Below are positions 16,419-25,078 of a stretch of 64,000 nt of DNA, piece after piece. The notes under the pieces are model-generated. The model had not been told where the DNA came from and did no database searches. It saw only the letters and a program-made list of their open reading frames with translations. This DNA comes from Amorphoplanes digitatis (lineage in GTDB: Bacteria > Actinomycetota > Actinomycetes > Mycobacteriales > Micromonosporaceae), in assembly GCF_014205335.1 (NCBI RefSeq), contig NZ_JACHNH010000001.1, positions 6,442,501 to 6,506,500 of the forward strand. Reading direction: 5' to 3'. How positions within the stretch are numbered: position 1 is the first letter of the stretch; the number at the start of each line of letters is the position of its first letter. The translations under genes were made by a program, and so were the position numbers.

Positions 16419-18098
16419 TCATGGGTTGCGGAGCCGGGCCGCGACGTCTGCCCGTAGCGCCTTCTTGTCGACCTTGCCGACCTTCGTGGCGGCGATCTCG
16501 TCGACCACCTCCAGGCGGTCCGGCATCTTGTAGCGCGCCACGCCTTCGGCGGTCATGGTCGCGCGAATCTCATCCAGGGTCAGCGCGGTGCCCGGTTTGA
16601 GGACCGCGTAGAGGCACACCCGCTCGCCCAGCTCGGGATCCGGCATCGCGACGGCAGCCACCTGAGCCACCTGCGGCAGTCGGTAGACGAGGTTCTCGAC
16701 CTCCTCGGCGCTGATCTTTTCGCCACCTCGGTTGATCATGTCCTTGTCACGGCCCTCGACGACGAGATTCCCGTCGGGCAGCCGGCGGACGATGTCGCCG
16801 GATCGGTACCAGCCGTCCTCGGTGAAGGCCCGCGCGTTCTGCTCGGCCGCGCGGTAGTAGCCACGTGGGGTGTAGGGACCCCGGGTCAAGAGCGACCCGA
16901 GGGTGCCGTCGGCCACGTCCCTGTCGAACTCGTCGACTATTCGCACCTCGTCGCCAGGGCTCAACGGACGGCCCTGGGTGCGGCACACGACGCCGTCGGG
17001 GTCGTCGAGCCGGGTGTAGTTGAGCAGGCCCTCGGCCATCCCGAAGACCTGCTGCAGGCGGCAGCCGAGTACCGGGCGCACCTGGCGGGCCACCTCGTCG
17101 GCGAGCCGTGCACCACCGACCTGCAGAAGGTTCAGGCTGCGCAGCTGCGTCGCGCCGTGGTCGGCGGCGTGCAGTAGCCACCGTTGCGCGACGGCGGGGA
17201 CCGCCGCCGTCGCCGTCACGCCTTCGGCCTCGATCGCGGCGAACGCCCTCTCCGGTTCGGGTGAGGGCAGCATCACCACGGTGCCGCCGGCCAGGAGCGT
17301 GCCGAGGATGCCGGGGCAGGCCAGGGGAAAGTTGTGTCCCGCGGGCAGAGTCACAAGGTAAACCGTGTCCCGGCCGAGGCCGCACAGTTCCGCGCTGGCG
17401 TGTGCGTTGTAGGCGTAGTCGTCGTGGGTGCGTGCGATGAGTTTCGGCAGGCCGGTCGTGCCGCCGGACAGCAGGAAGACGGCGACGTCCCGCGAACCGG
17501 GTTGGTCGTTGTCCCAGCGGGCCCGTGCCTTGGCCGGTTCGGCGGGTGGGCCGGCGAGTCGGGTGAGGTCGCTGGATCCGGCACGGACGTTGTCGCCGAC
17601 CACCAGGAGATGCTCGAGGGTGGCCGAGCCGCTCATGAGCTCCGCGGCCATCGCCTCGTGGTCGAAGCCGCGGAGGCGGTCCGGAACGGCGATAGCCCGG
17701 GCTTCGCTGTGCTCCACGAGGTATCGCAGCTCGTGCTGCCGATGTGCGGGGAGCGCCATCACGGGGACGATGCCGGCTCGCAGGCACGCCAGGGTCAGCA
17801 CGACGAACTGCCAGCAGTTCGGCAGCTGCATCACGATCCGGTCGCCGCGCACGAGTCCGAGCTCGTCCACCAGCCGACCGGCGAGCGCGTCGCTGCGCAG
17901 GATGAGTTCGGCGTGGTCCAGCCGGACGTCTCCGTCGACGAGCGCGACGTGTGTGGCGCGCGCATCGGCCGCTGCCCACAGTTCAGCGCCCAGCGAGAGG
18001 CCACGCCACCAGCCGTGCGCGACGTAGTCGCGGACGGCGTCCTCCGGCCAGGGGACAACGCCCTCGGATATCGCGGTGACGTTGGTGGACTCGGTCAT
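16419..18098 (-). CDS. salicylate-AMP/CoA ligase, 2,3-dihydroxybenzoate-AMP-ligase-like
   Basis: A 559-residue stand-alone adenylating enzyme of the DhbE/EntE type. Core motifs are LLSGGTTGLPKLIARTHDDY, VFGMAEGLLNYTRLDDPD, WYRSGDIVRRLPDGNLVVEG, the A8-type hinge RGGEKISAEEVEN and the catalytic lysine in KVGKVDKKALR. In siderophore clusters this type loads salicylate or dihydroxybenzoate; here no carrier-protein gene is present and the neighbours are catabolic, so salicylate activation for degradation is favoured. GGAGGTG precedes ATG 18098, which lies 1 nt after the previous stop. The related pathway in Streptomyces sp. WA46 (sdg genes) uses salicylyl-AMP and salicylyl-CoA. Confidence 0.85.
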   Translation of the reverse strand: MTESTNVTAISEGVVPWPEDAVRDYVAHGWWRGLSLGAELWAAADARATHVALVDGDVRLDHAELILRSDALAGRLVDELGLVRGDRIVMQLPNCWQFVVLTLACLRAGIVPVMALPAHRQHELRYLVEHSEARAIAVPDRLRGFDHEAMAAELMSGSATLEHLLVVGDNVRAGSSDLTRLAGPPAEPAKARARWDNDQPGSRDVAVFLLSGGTTGLPKLIARTHDDYAYNAHASAELCGLGRDTVYLVTLPAGHNFPLACPGILGTLLAGGTVVMLPSPEPERAFAAIEAEGVTATAAVPAVAQRWLLHAADHGATQLRSLNLLQVGGARLADEVARQVRPVLGCRLQQVFGMAEGLLNYTRLDDPDGVVCRTQGRPLSPGDEVRIVDEFDRDVADGTLGSLLTRGPYTPRGYYRAAEQNARAFTEDGWYRSGDIVRRLPDGNLVVEGRDKDMINRGGEKISAEEVENLVYRLPQVAQVAAVAMPDPELGERVCLYAVLKPGTALTLDEIRATMTAEGVARYKMPDRLEVVDEIAATKVGKVDKKALRADVAARLRNP

Positions 18099-18099
18099 G

Positions 18100-20211
18100 T
18101 CAGGGCACCTCCTCGAACGAGACGACGGCGTCGAGAGCCAGGATGCCGTCGGCGGTGATGCGCAACGGATTGATTTCGACGGACTCGAGCCGGCCGTCGG
18201 CCACGAGCAGATCGCCGAGGACGGCGAGAATCCTTCCGACCGCGCCCCGGTCCACGAACGGGCCGCCCCGGAAGCCGTCCAGCAGCGCCCGCCCGACCAG
18301 CTCATCCAGCAATTCGGCGGCTTCGGAGGCGAAGAGCGGCGCCGGTGCGGTGGCGACGTCGGCCAGGGCCTCCGCCAGCACCCCGCCGAGGCCGACAAGG
18401 ACGACCGGGCCGAACACCGGGTCGCGGGTGGCGCCTACGATCAGATCGATCCCCGGACCGGCCTGCTTCTCGACCAGGAATCGCTGGGCGCCGGCGGCGT
18501 GCAGGGCGTCGAGCGCGCGGTCGAGTTCGGCTGGGTCCCGGATGCCGAGGTGGACTCCGCTGATGTCGCTCTTGTGGACGACGGCAGCGTCCAGCAGCTT
18601 GACGACGACCGGCCCGCCCAGCGCGATCAGAGCGGCATGTGCCTCGTCCCGGGAGTCGCAGGCGGCTCGTGCGAGCGTGCCGATCCCCAGGATACCGAGG
18701 AGAGCCTTCGCCGCGTCCTCGTCGAACTCGGTGCGCGCGAGAGCATCGCGCACTCTCGGATCGGACTCGGCGGGGGTGCTCGGCTGCCGCAGCCGACCGG
18801 CGGCACGGGCACGCGCCTGCGCGTCATGGACCAGCGCGGTCACCGCGGTGGTCAATGCGGCCGGGCTGCTCAGCGTGGGGATGCCGAGCGGCAGCAGAGC
18901 GTCCCGGATCGCGGCCACCTCGGTCGCGGGGCCGCCGGTGGCGACAAGCGCGGCCATGGATCCGGCCGCCGCGAAAGCTGCCGGCAGATCGAGCGAGTCC
19001 GGTTCCGCAAGCGCGTACACGCTCACCACGTCGATGGCGGGATCGGCGGCGACCGCGGCCAGCACGCCGGGAAAGGTCTCCCCCGGCCGGCCGGTGTCCA
19101 CTGGGTTCGCCTGATAGGTCAGCGCGGGCAGCAGCGCGCTCAGGCGATCGCGGGTGTCCCCGGCCAGGGTCGGTACGTGCACGCCGGTTCCGGCCAACCC
19201 GTCGGCGTGCAGCAGCCCCGGGCCCGCCTGGGCTGTCACCACGGCCACGCCCGGCCGCGAGGCGGCGGGGAGCCGGATCAGGGACAGCGCGGTGACGGCG
19301 TCGACCAGTGCTCTCTCGTCGTCCACCACGACGGCGCCCGCCTGGCGCAGTGCGGCACGCGTGACCCGCCAGGAGGTCGCGAGAGCGCCCGTGTGGGACC
19401 GCGCGAAATCGGCGACGTCGTTTCTGCCCACGACGAGAGCTACGACGGGCACCCGGGCACAGAGCGCCTCGACTGCCGAGGCGAGCGCCGGCCCGTCGGC
19501 GACGGATTCCACATGGAGCGCGACGGCACGGGTGGCCGGGTCGTCGAGAAGGTAGGTGAGAACGTCCGCGGCCGTGACGTCGACCGCGTTGCCGAGGCCC
19601 ACCGCGAGCGATACGCCGATCCCGGCTTCGGCGAGCATGAAGGCCAGTGCGTGGTTCACCCCACCGCTGGCCGCGACGACGGCTACCGAGCCGGCCGGTA
19701 CCGCACCAACGCCGGGCACGAAGGATGCCGTCAAACCACGGGCGGGCGCGATGAATCCAGACGTATTCGGCCCGAGCAGGACCACCTCCGATCGCCGGGC
19801 GGCATCGACGAGATCGCGCTGATACCCGATGCCAGGCCCGCCCGCCTCCGCGTACCCGCCGGCGCAGACCAGGGCGGCGCGAACACCGCCGGCGGCCGCC
19901 GCCGTCAACGCGCCGGCGCTCGCCGCGGCGGGGACACAGAGAACGGCGAGATCGAGCGGTACGCCGAGCGCGTCGGCCGCATCCGCGACTGCCGCATATC
20001 GGCGTTCGTCAGGAGCAACGTCGCGCGGGTTCACCCCCGCCACCGGTCCGGGAAATGCGGACAGCGACCTGGCCATCACCGCACCCAGCTTCGAGGAGTC
20101 GCGGGACGCACCCACCACCACCACGCCGCGAGGGGCGAAGAGCGGCCGCAACCGGGCGGATGGCCCGGCGTCGGCCGTTCCCGGGCGAACGTCCCGGGCG
20201 TCCGTCGTCAT
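18100..20211 (-). CDS. acyl-CoA synthetase, NDP-forming (ACS/acetate-CoA-ligase-like, fused alpha-beta)
   Basis: A 703-residue fusion of a CoA-binding domain (FAPRGVVVVGASRDSSKLG), flavodoxin-like succinyl-CoA-synthetase domains with the phospho-histidine loop ARSHTGALATSW, and a C-terminal ATP-grasp domain (GGPVVVKLLDAAVVHKSDI to RLESVEINPLRI). It should make or break a CoA thioester with NDP/phosphate. It sits between the salicylyl-CoA hydroxylase and the AMP-forming ligase, so the operon has two unrelated CoA-ligase types; this one may move salicylate from the adenylate to CoA, or recover energy from a CoA ester. ATG 20211 overlaps the hydroxylase stop. Confidence 0.82.
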   Translation of the reverse strand: MTTDARDVRPGTADAGPSARLRPLFAPRGVVVVGASRDSSKLGAVMARSLSAFPGPVAGVNPRDVAPDERRYAAVADAADALGVPLDLAVLCVPAAASAGALTAAAAGGVRAALVCAGGYAEAGGPGIGYQRDLVDAARRSEVVLLGPNTSGFIAPARGLTASFVPGVGAVPAGSVAVVAASGGVNHALAFMLAEAGIGVSLAVGLGNAVDVTAADVLTYLLDDPATRAVALHVESVADGPALASAVEALCARVPVVALVVGRNDVADFARSHTGALATSWRVTRAALRQAGAVVVDDERALVDAVTALSLIRLPAASRPGVAVVTAQAGPGLLHADGLAGTGVHVPTLAGDTRDRLSALLPALTYQANPVDTGRPGETFPGVLAAVAADPAIDVVSVYALAEPDSLDLPAAFAAAGSMAALVATGGPATEVAAIRDALLPLGIPTLSSPAALTTAVTALVHDAQARARAAGRLRQPSTPAESDPRVRDALARTEFDEDAAKALLGILGIGTLARAACDSRDEAHAALIALGGPVVVKLLDAAVVHKSDISGVHLGIRDPAELDRALDALHAAGAQRFLVEKQAGPGIDLIVGATRDPVFGPVVLVGLGGVLAEALADVATAPAPLFASEAAELLDELVGRALLDGFRGGPFVDRGAVGRILAVLGDLLVADGRLESVEINPLRITADGILALDAVVSFEEVP

Positions 20212-21782
20212 GACAGATCTCCGGCCGGGACGCCGACCAGGTCGGTACGCCCGGAGAGGATCTCGGTGAGCGCCTCCTCATCATCGCGCGCGTCCTGCAC
20301 GAGCAGGGTCGTCGCATGACGGGTGAGCCTCGCCTCCTCGCAGATGAGACGCCGTGTCAAGGCGGTCCCGCCGCGAACCGCGATCAGCGCTGCCCCGGCC
20401 GCGGCACCCTTGGCCACCGCGTCGAAGGCAGCCGGCAAGTCGTCCTCCGCGTCAGGCGCCACCACGACCAGGCCCCAGGAGCCGCCGTCCACCGGTTCGC
20501 GGTGCAGCGGCAGGTCGAACTCGGGAAGCCGGACCAGGTTCTCGGCGACGCCGACGAGCCGACCGCTCAGAGACTGATCAGCGACGTCGAGCGGACTCTG
20601 TAGCGGTGCGGCCCCGTGCCGCGCCCGCCACTGCTCGTGAACGGCCTCGACGAAACCGGCGTCGCGGCGACGCAGCTTGGCATCGGTGAGCGAGCGGGTG
20701 AAGAAGTGGTAGGCGAACTGCCACGGCGGGAGCTCGTCATACGTACGCCCGAAGTGTTCCCACCACGAGAGGCTGGGCCGCGCGGAGTTCTGGATCTTCG
20801 CGACCGGGGGGCGGCGCTCCTGTTCGTACGCGGCGAGCGCGGAGTCGAGGTCGTCGTGCGCGCCGAGGGCAGCGGCAAGGGAGACCGCGTCCTCCATCGC
20901 CATCTTCGTGCCGGAGCCGACCGAGAAGTGCGCGGTGTGCGCGCTGTCGCCGAGCAACACGACGGCGGTGCGGCCGACCCGGTGCCGCCATCGCGCCGCC
21001 CTGCGGGTGCGGAAGTTGCTCCAGCGCGAGTTGTTGGCGATCAGAGCGTGCCCGTCGAGTTGATCCGCGAACAGTCGCTGTAGGTAGGCCAGGCTCTTCT
21101 CGTCACTGCGACCCGGCGGCTGGCTCACGTCGAACTCGTCGAGACCGGCCGCCCGCCAGGACCGTTCGTCGGTCTCGACGATGAAGGTCGACACACCCGA
21201 CCCGATGGGGTACCCGTGAACGGCGAACACCCCGTGCTCCCCGCGCTCGTGCACGAAGGTGAGCCCCTCGAAGGGGTACGTCGTGCCGAGCCAGATGAAC
21301 TTCGCCGACGCCGTCTCGGCGGTCGGCTCAAAGACGTCGGCGAACCGGTCCCGCATCGCGGAGTTCGCGCCGTCCGCCGCGACGATCAGGTCGAACTCCG
21401 CGTCGAGCAGGTCGTCCGGATCGCCCGGTGTGGAGAATCGCAGATCGACGCCGGCCGCGGCGGCCCGCTCCTGCATGACTCGGAGCAGGGCCCGCCGCTC
21501 GACCGCCGCCATCCCGTTGCCGCCGCAACGCAGGGCCTCGCCGCGCAGGCGAACCTCGATCGGGTCCCAGTGCACCCCGTGGTCCGCCAAGGCGTCCCGC
21601 AGCACCGGGTCGGCCTCGTGGATCGCGGCCAGCGTGGCGTCGGAGAAGACGACCCCGAATCCGAACGTGTCGTCGGCCCGGTTGCGTTCGAAGACCGTCA
21701 CCTCGCGGGTCGGGTCGGCGCTCCTGGCCAGGGCAGCCGCGAACAGGCCACCCGGGCCTCCGCCCAGCACCGCGATCCTCAT
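20208..21782 (-). CDS. salicylyl-CoA 5-hydroxylase (FAD monooxygenase)
   Basis: A 524-residue class A flavin monooxygenase resembling the hydroxylase half of anthraniloyl-CoA monooxygenase and salicylyl-CoA 5-hydroxylase. The FAD dinucleotide fold MRIAVLGGGPGGLFAAALA, the ribose motif in LIVAADGANSAMRDRF and the GD motif VVLLGDSAHTAHFSVGSGT are clear; GFGVVFSDATL and GTTYPFEGLTFVHERGEHG are characteristic of this CoA-ester subgroup. It is the first gene of the six-gene operon, so salicylyl-CoA to gentisyl-CoA is the coherent reaction. An ordinary aromatic-acid hydroxylase is less likely given the two CoA ligases downstream. Confidence 0.87.
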   Translation of the reverse strand: MRIAVLGGGPGGLFAAALARSADPTREVTVFERNRADDTFGFGVVFSDATLAAIHEADPVLRDALADHGVHWDPIEVRLRGEALRCGGNGMAAVERRALLRVMQERAAAAGVDLRFSTPGDPDDLLDAEFDLIVAADGANSAMRDRFADVFEPTAETASAKFIWLGTTYPFEGLTFVHERGEHGVFAVHGYPIGSGVSTFIVETDERSWRAAGLDEFDVSQPPGRSDEKSLAYLQRLFADQLDGHALIANNSRWSNFRTRRAARWRHRVGRTAVVLLGDSAHTAHFSVGSGTKMAMEDAVSLAAALGAHDDLDSALAAYEQERRPPVAKIQNSARPSLSWWEHFGRTYDELPPWQFAYHFFTRSLTDAKLRRRDAGFVEAVHEQWRARHGAAPLQSPLDVADQSLSGRLVGVAENLVRLPEFDLPLHREPVDGGSWGLVVVAPDAEDDLPAAFDAVAKGAAAGAALIAVRGGTALTRRLICEEARLTRHATTLLVQDARDDEEALTEILSGRTDLVGVPAGDLS

Positions 21783-21793
21783 GAGACCTCCAT

Positions 21794-21806
21794 AAATGTT
21801 TCATTT
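21794..21806. promoter_or_regulatory. AAATG-TTT-CATTT palindrome upstream of the salicylyl-CoA operon
   Basis: A perfect 13-bp palindrome 12-24 nt upstream of the hydroxylase start, in the only 67-bp gap that can hold this operon's promoter. It is AT-rich in a GC-rich context. Its position between start and likely promoter fits a repressor site or a structured leader. No regulator can be assigned from sequence alone. Confidence 0.4.
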
Positions 21807-21849
21807 CTAAGCCGTGAAGCACAATACTGACACATATATGGGCTCGGCG

Positions 21850-23586
21850 TCACCGTGCGGCGTGACGCCTGTGCCCGGTCAGAATTTCCGCCATGCGCAG
21901 CCCGATGAGCACGCACGCCGGCATCGTGGGCACGGCGACGATCCGTGGCATGACGGTGCTGTCCGCGATCCGCAGGTTCCGCACTCCGTTGACGCGCAAC
22001 TCGGCGTCCACCACCGCCCTGTCGTCCCTGCCCATCCGGCACGCACCGGAGGAGTGGAAGTAGGTCGTCGCTCCGTCGCGGATGAATCTGATCAGCTCGT
22101 CGCCCTCGAGATCACGGCCCGGCGCGACCTCCCGGACCACGAACGGCCTCATCGCGGCCGAGGCCGCCACCGAGCGCGCGATCTCGATGCTCCTCGCCAA
22201 GGCGGTCACGTCGTCCGGGTGGCTGAGGAAGCGCATATCCACGATCGGCCGGTCAGCCGGATCGGAGGAACGCAGCCGGACGGTGCCGCGGCTCTTCGGC
22301 GCGACCAGCCCGGCGCACAGGGCCCAGGTGTTGGGCGGCGCCGGGTACTGCTCCGCGATGACCTCGCTCGCGTACGGGATCTCGATCTGCACGATGCTGA
22401 CATCGGGCAGTTCGAGGCGGGAATCGGTCTTGTAGTAGCCCGAAACGTTCGCGGCGCTGTTGCGGTACTCGAACGCTTCCGGCGCCTCGTACAGGCAGCC
22501 GCCGTGCAGGATGTGGTCCTGCACGTTCTTACCGACCTCGGGAGAGTGCACGCGCACCGGGACGTGCGCCGCGCGGAGTTCCTTCTCGTGGCCGACACCG
22601 CTGAGCATCAGGATCTTCGGAGTGTTGAACCCGCCCGCGGAGAGGACGACCTCACGACCCACCCCGAAGGAGACCACCTTGCCGTCCTTGACGCACTCGA
22701 CCCCCACCGCCCGGTCGCCCCGGAGGAGCACGCGATTGACCTGGGTGTTGACGAGGACGGTGACATTCTCACGGATGAGAACCGGGTAGAGGAAGGCGCG
22801 GGCGATGCTCTGCCGGCGGCCGTCCTTGATGATCTGGTTCATGTAGCCGAAGCCGTTCCCGGTCAGCTCCCGCTCGCCGTTGAGATCGTCGACGACGGGC
22901 AGACCCACCTCCCGAAAGCCGTCGAGCGCGGCGGTCGCCATGGGCAGCGGATCGGCGGCCGGCTGCACCCAGACCGGGCCTCCCGTACCCCGGAAGGCGG
23001 GATTTGGTGTTCCCTGCCAGTCCTCGGCCACCTTGAAGATCTTGAGACTATGGCGATAGCCCCAGCGGGAGTCGCCGGTCTCGGCCGCCCAATGGTCGAG
23101 GTCGGCCTTGAACGGCCGGGCCCAGATCGTCGCGTTGATGCTGCTGCCACCGCCGACGACCCGGCCGGTGTGCTCCGGGATGGCCCGGTTGTTCACGCCG
23201 GGGCTGGGTATCGAGACGTCTCCCCAGTCCCGGACGGTGCCCAGGTTGGTGAACCACAGCCGGGGATCCTGGACGGACGGCGCGGTATCCCAGTCACCCG
23301 CTTCGATCAGCAGGATGCGCGCCGACGGTTCCTTCGTGGCGAGCGTGCCGACGAGCGCGCAACCCGCACTGCCGGCGCCGACGACCACGTAGTCGTACGA
23401 CCGTTTCAGCGACGCGACGCGACGCGCCTGAGCGGCACGCATGGCGTCGAGGTCGGACGCCAGCGCGGGAACCGCCTCGGCGGCGACAAGCCCCGTCGCC
23501 AACGCTCCCGCGATGAAGGTTCGGCGACTGATCCGGCCGGCGATCAGCGCCAGCTCGAGCCGGTCGAGCTTCTCGTGCGTTTCCAT
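21850..23586 (-). CDS. Tat-exported GMC oxidoreductase (FAD alcohol oxidase/dehydrogenase)
   Basis: A 578-residue glucose-methanol-choline oxidoreductase that should oxidise an alcohol outside the cell. A twin-arginine signal (RISRRTFIAGALATGLVAAE) precedes the mature protein. The FAD fold is DYVVVGAGSAGCALVGTLA; GRVVGGGSSINATIWARP and VVLSAGGFNTPKILMLSGVG are the two GMC signatures; the catalytic histidine lies in TTYFHSSGACRMG. I start at ATG 23586, ahead of the Tat signal, with GGGAACAGG upstream. Its position beside the salicylate operon suggests an aromatic alcohol substrate such as salicyl alcohol (inference). Confidence 0.87.
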   Translation of the reverse strand: METHEKLDRLELALIAGRISRRTFIAGALATGLVAAEAVPALASDLDAMRAAQARRVASLKRSYDYVVVGAGSAGCALVGTLATKEPSARILLIEAGDWDTAPSVQDPRLWFTNLGTVRDWGDVSIPSPGVNNRAIPEHTGRVVGGGSSINATIWARPFKADLDHWAAETGDSRWGYRHSLKIFKVAEDWQGTPNPAFRGTGGPVWVQPAADPLPMATAALDGFREVGLPVVDDLNGERELTGNGFGYMNQIIKDGRRQSIARAFLYPVLIRENVTVLVNTQVNRVLLRGDRAVGVECVKDGKVVSFGVGREVVLSAGGFNTPKILMLSGVGHEKELRAAHVPVRVHSPEVGKNVQDHILHGGCLYEAPEAFEYRNSAANVSGYYKTDSRLELPDVSIVQIEIPYASEVIAEQYPAPPNTWALCAGLVAPKSRGTVRLRSSDPADRPIVDMRFLSHPDDVTALARSIEIARSVAASAAMRPFVVREVAPGRDLEGDELIRFIRDGATTYFHSSGACRMGRDDRAVVDAELRVNGVRNLRIADSTVMPRIVAVPTMPACVLIGLRMAEILTGHRRHAAR

Positions 23587-23658
23587 CCTGTTCCCGTCTG
23601 ATCGGTCTCGAAGAGGGGATCGCTGTGTCCGGCCAAAAGCCCGGGCGAAGCTCCGCAA

Positions 23659-23706
23659 GTTTCACAATGTTCCTGTCAGCGGGATACCTTTTTCTGCTAT
23701 GAGGAA
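23659..23706. promoter_or_regulatory. conserved regulator-promoter element, copy 2; probable leaderless promoter of the IclR gene
   Basis: Matches 6724-6771 at 39 of 48 bases. Here TTCACA (23661-23666) is 18 nt from TACCTT (23685-23690), a plausible -35/-10 pair, and the ATG of the IclR gene begins 8 nt past the -10, so the transcript is probably leaderless. Copy 1 has ACG where this one has the ATG start. Confidence 0.6.
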
Positions 23707-24451
23707 CGAGCCGCCCTACCCGATCACGTCGGTTGACCACGCCCTGCACCTTGCGATCGTGTTGCAGCACGAAAGTCCGCTGCGGGTCAGCGACGCGGCC
23801 GAGCGACTGGGGGTGTCTCCATCGACCGCGCACCGCCTGCTCGCCATGCTGGTCTATCGAGGTTTTGCCGAGCAGCGGCCCGACCGGCGCTATCAGGCCG
23901 GCGACGTACTACGGCCGGCGATCGCCACCCACGCGCCGGTCGCGCTGCTGCGACAGGTCGCCCGGCCGCACATGCGGTCGCTCGTCGAGCGGGTGCAGGA
24001 GTCGGTCAACCTGATGGTGCTGGCAGGGACCGAGACTCGATTCATCGCATCCGCGGAGTGCGTGCGCACGCTGCGGGTGGGCAGCAGGGAGGGCCGGACC
24101 TTACCGGCGCACCTCACCTCGGGGGGTGTCACCCTGCTTGCCGCCCTGCCGCCTGACAAGATCACCGCGCTGTACGAGGGATGTGCCGACGTCGACCTCA
24201 CCCGGTTGCGCCGGGAACTCACGCTGGCACGCAAACGTGGCTTCGCGATCAACGCACAGCGCACCGAGGCCGGGCTCACCGCGATCGCGGTGCCCGTACG
24301 CGGCCCGGAGGGTCCGCCCATCGCCGCCGTCGCGCTCGCATTGCCGAGCGCACGATTTCACCGCGATCGGGTCCCGGAGTGGGTGAGTGCGCTGTCCGAC
24401 ACGGCGACTGCGATCGCCCGCGGGACGGTCGAGGCAGGCACGGCCGGATAA
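23699..24451 (+). CDS. IclR-family transcriptional regulator
   Basis: A 250-residue IclR regulator. The winged helix is VDHALHLAIVLQHESPLRVS then AERLGVSPSTAHRLLAMLVY. The effector domain has VQESVNLMVLAGTETRFIAS, the loop RTLPAHLTSGGVTLLAALP and KRGFAINAQRTEAGLTAIAV, all typical. The ATG at 23699 has no good ribosome site and lies just after a -10-like box, so leaderless translation is likely. It is divergent from the GMC oxidoreductase and probably controls it and perhaps the salicylate operon, consistent with IclR roles in aromatic catabolism. Confidence 0.9.
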   Translation: MRNEPPYPITSVDHALHLAIVLQHESPLRVSDAAERLGVSPSTAHRLLAMLVYRGFAEQRPDRRYQAGDVLRPAIATHAPVALLRQVARPHMRSLVERVQESVNLMVLAGTETRFIASAECVRTLRVGSREGRTLPAHLTSGGVTLLAALPPDKITALYEGCADVDLTRLRRELTLARKRGFAINAQRTEAGLTAIAVPVRGPEGPPIAAVALALPSARFHRDRVPEWVSALSDTATAIARGTVEAGTAG

Positions 24452-24464
24452 CCCCGTCCGGCCG
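24441..24464. terminator. bidirectional hairpin at the end of the IclR gene
   Basis: CGGCCGGA (24441-24448) pairs perfectly with TCCGGCCG (24457-24464) around the IclR stop codon, between two convergent genes. It can serve as a shared terminator. Confidence 0.5.
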
Positions 24465-24486
24465 GTGGCAATGGCTCCCGACCTGC

Positions 24487-25078
24487 TTATCGATGCGGAG
24501 TGCTGAAGCAGATGGTGCCGAGGCGATCGATGCCGGCGCGGTACACCACACCAGGCCGGATCGGCACGGCGTCCGTGAGCGCACCGGCGAGCACGATGGC
24601 GCCGGCCGGAAGGCCTTCGCCGCGCTTCGCCAGATGTTCCGAGAGATGGATCAATGCGCGTAGCGGATGTCCGAGGACGGCTGCGCCGGTTGCGCTGTGC
24701 AGCTCGCGGCCGTCGCCGGAGAAGACGCACCGGAGGGCGGTGAGGTCGCCTGCCGTCGCCGGGTCCACCCAGTCGCCGACAACGAAGGCCGCGGCGCTGG
24801 TGTTGTCCGCGACCACGTCGGGCAGGCGGAATTCGAACCCGGCATAGCGGGAGTCGATGATTTCCAAGGCCACGGCGACCCCGTCGATCGCGGCGGCCGC
24901 CGCTGCCATGGTCAATGGCCGGTCCAGGACGCGACCGAGCCGGAAGGCGATCTCAGGTTCGATGCACCCGATAGCCCCACTGCTCGTCGAGATTGGAATC
25001 GCCGTCGGTGAAGGGCTTAAAGGGCCTGCGGTCGGCTCGTACGGCACGAAGCGCTTCGGCGGCGAGGAACGGAGTCAT
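24487..25078 (-). pseudogene. 2-keto-4-pentenoate hydratase/FAH-type gene with internal deletion and frameshift
   Basis: The ATG at 25078 overlaps the previous stop (ATGA) and starts a normal N-terminus, MTPFLAAEALRAVRADRRPF then NLDEQWGYRVHRT, but that frame stops at 24953. A shifted frame resumes with CIEPEIAFRLGRVLDRP and runs to a normal C-terminus (VADNTSAAAFVVGD, GHPLRALIHLSEHLAKRGE, AIVLAGALTDAVPIRPG). Compared with the usual ~260-residue MhpD-like enzymes, about 65 residues are missing between these parts, including the segment that normally precedes the metal-binding glutamates. The gene is therefore broken, although still in place as the last gene of its operon. Confidence 0.75.

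Noticed and set aside
16419..18098. Siderophore-type salicylate/dihydroxybenzoate adenylation gene
   Set aside because: The family fits, but there is no isochorismate synthase, carrier protein or NRPS gene nearby, and all neighbours are catabolic.
18076..20319. Long plus-strand open frame (747 codons) opposite the salicylate genes
   Set aside because: It is exactly antisense to the NDP-forming CoA ligase gene; the product is arginine/glycine-rich with no domain, as expected for the antisense frame of high-GC genes.
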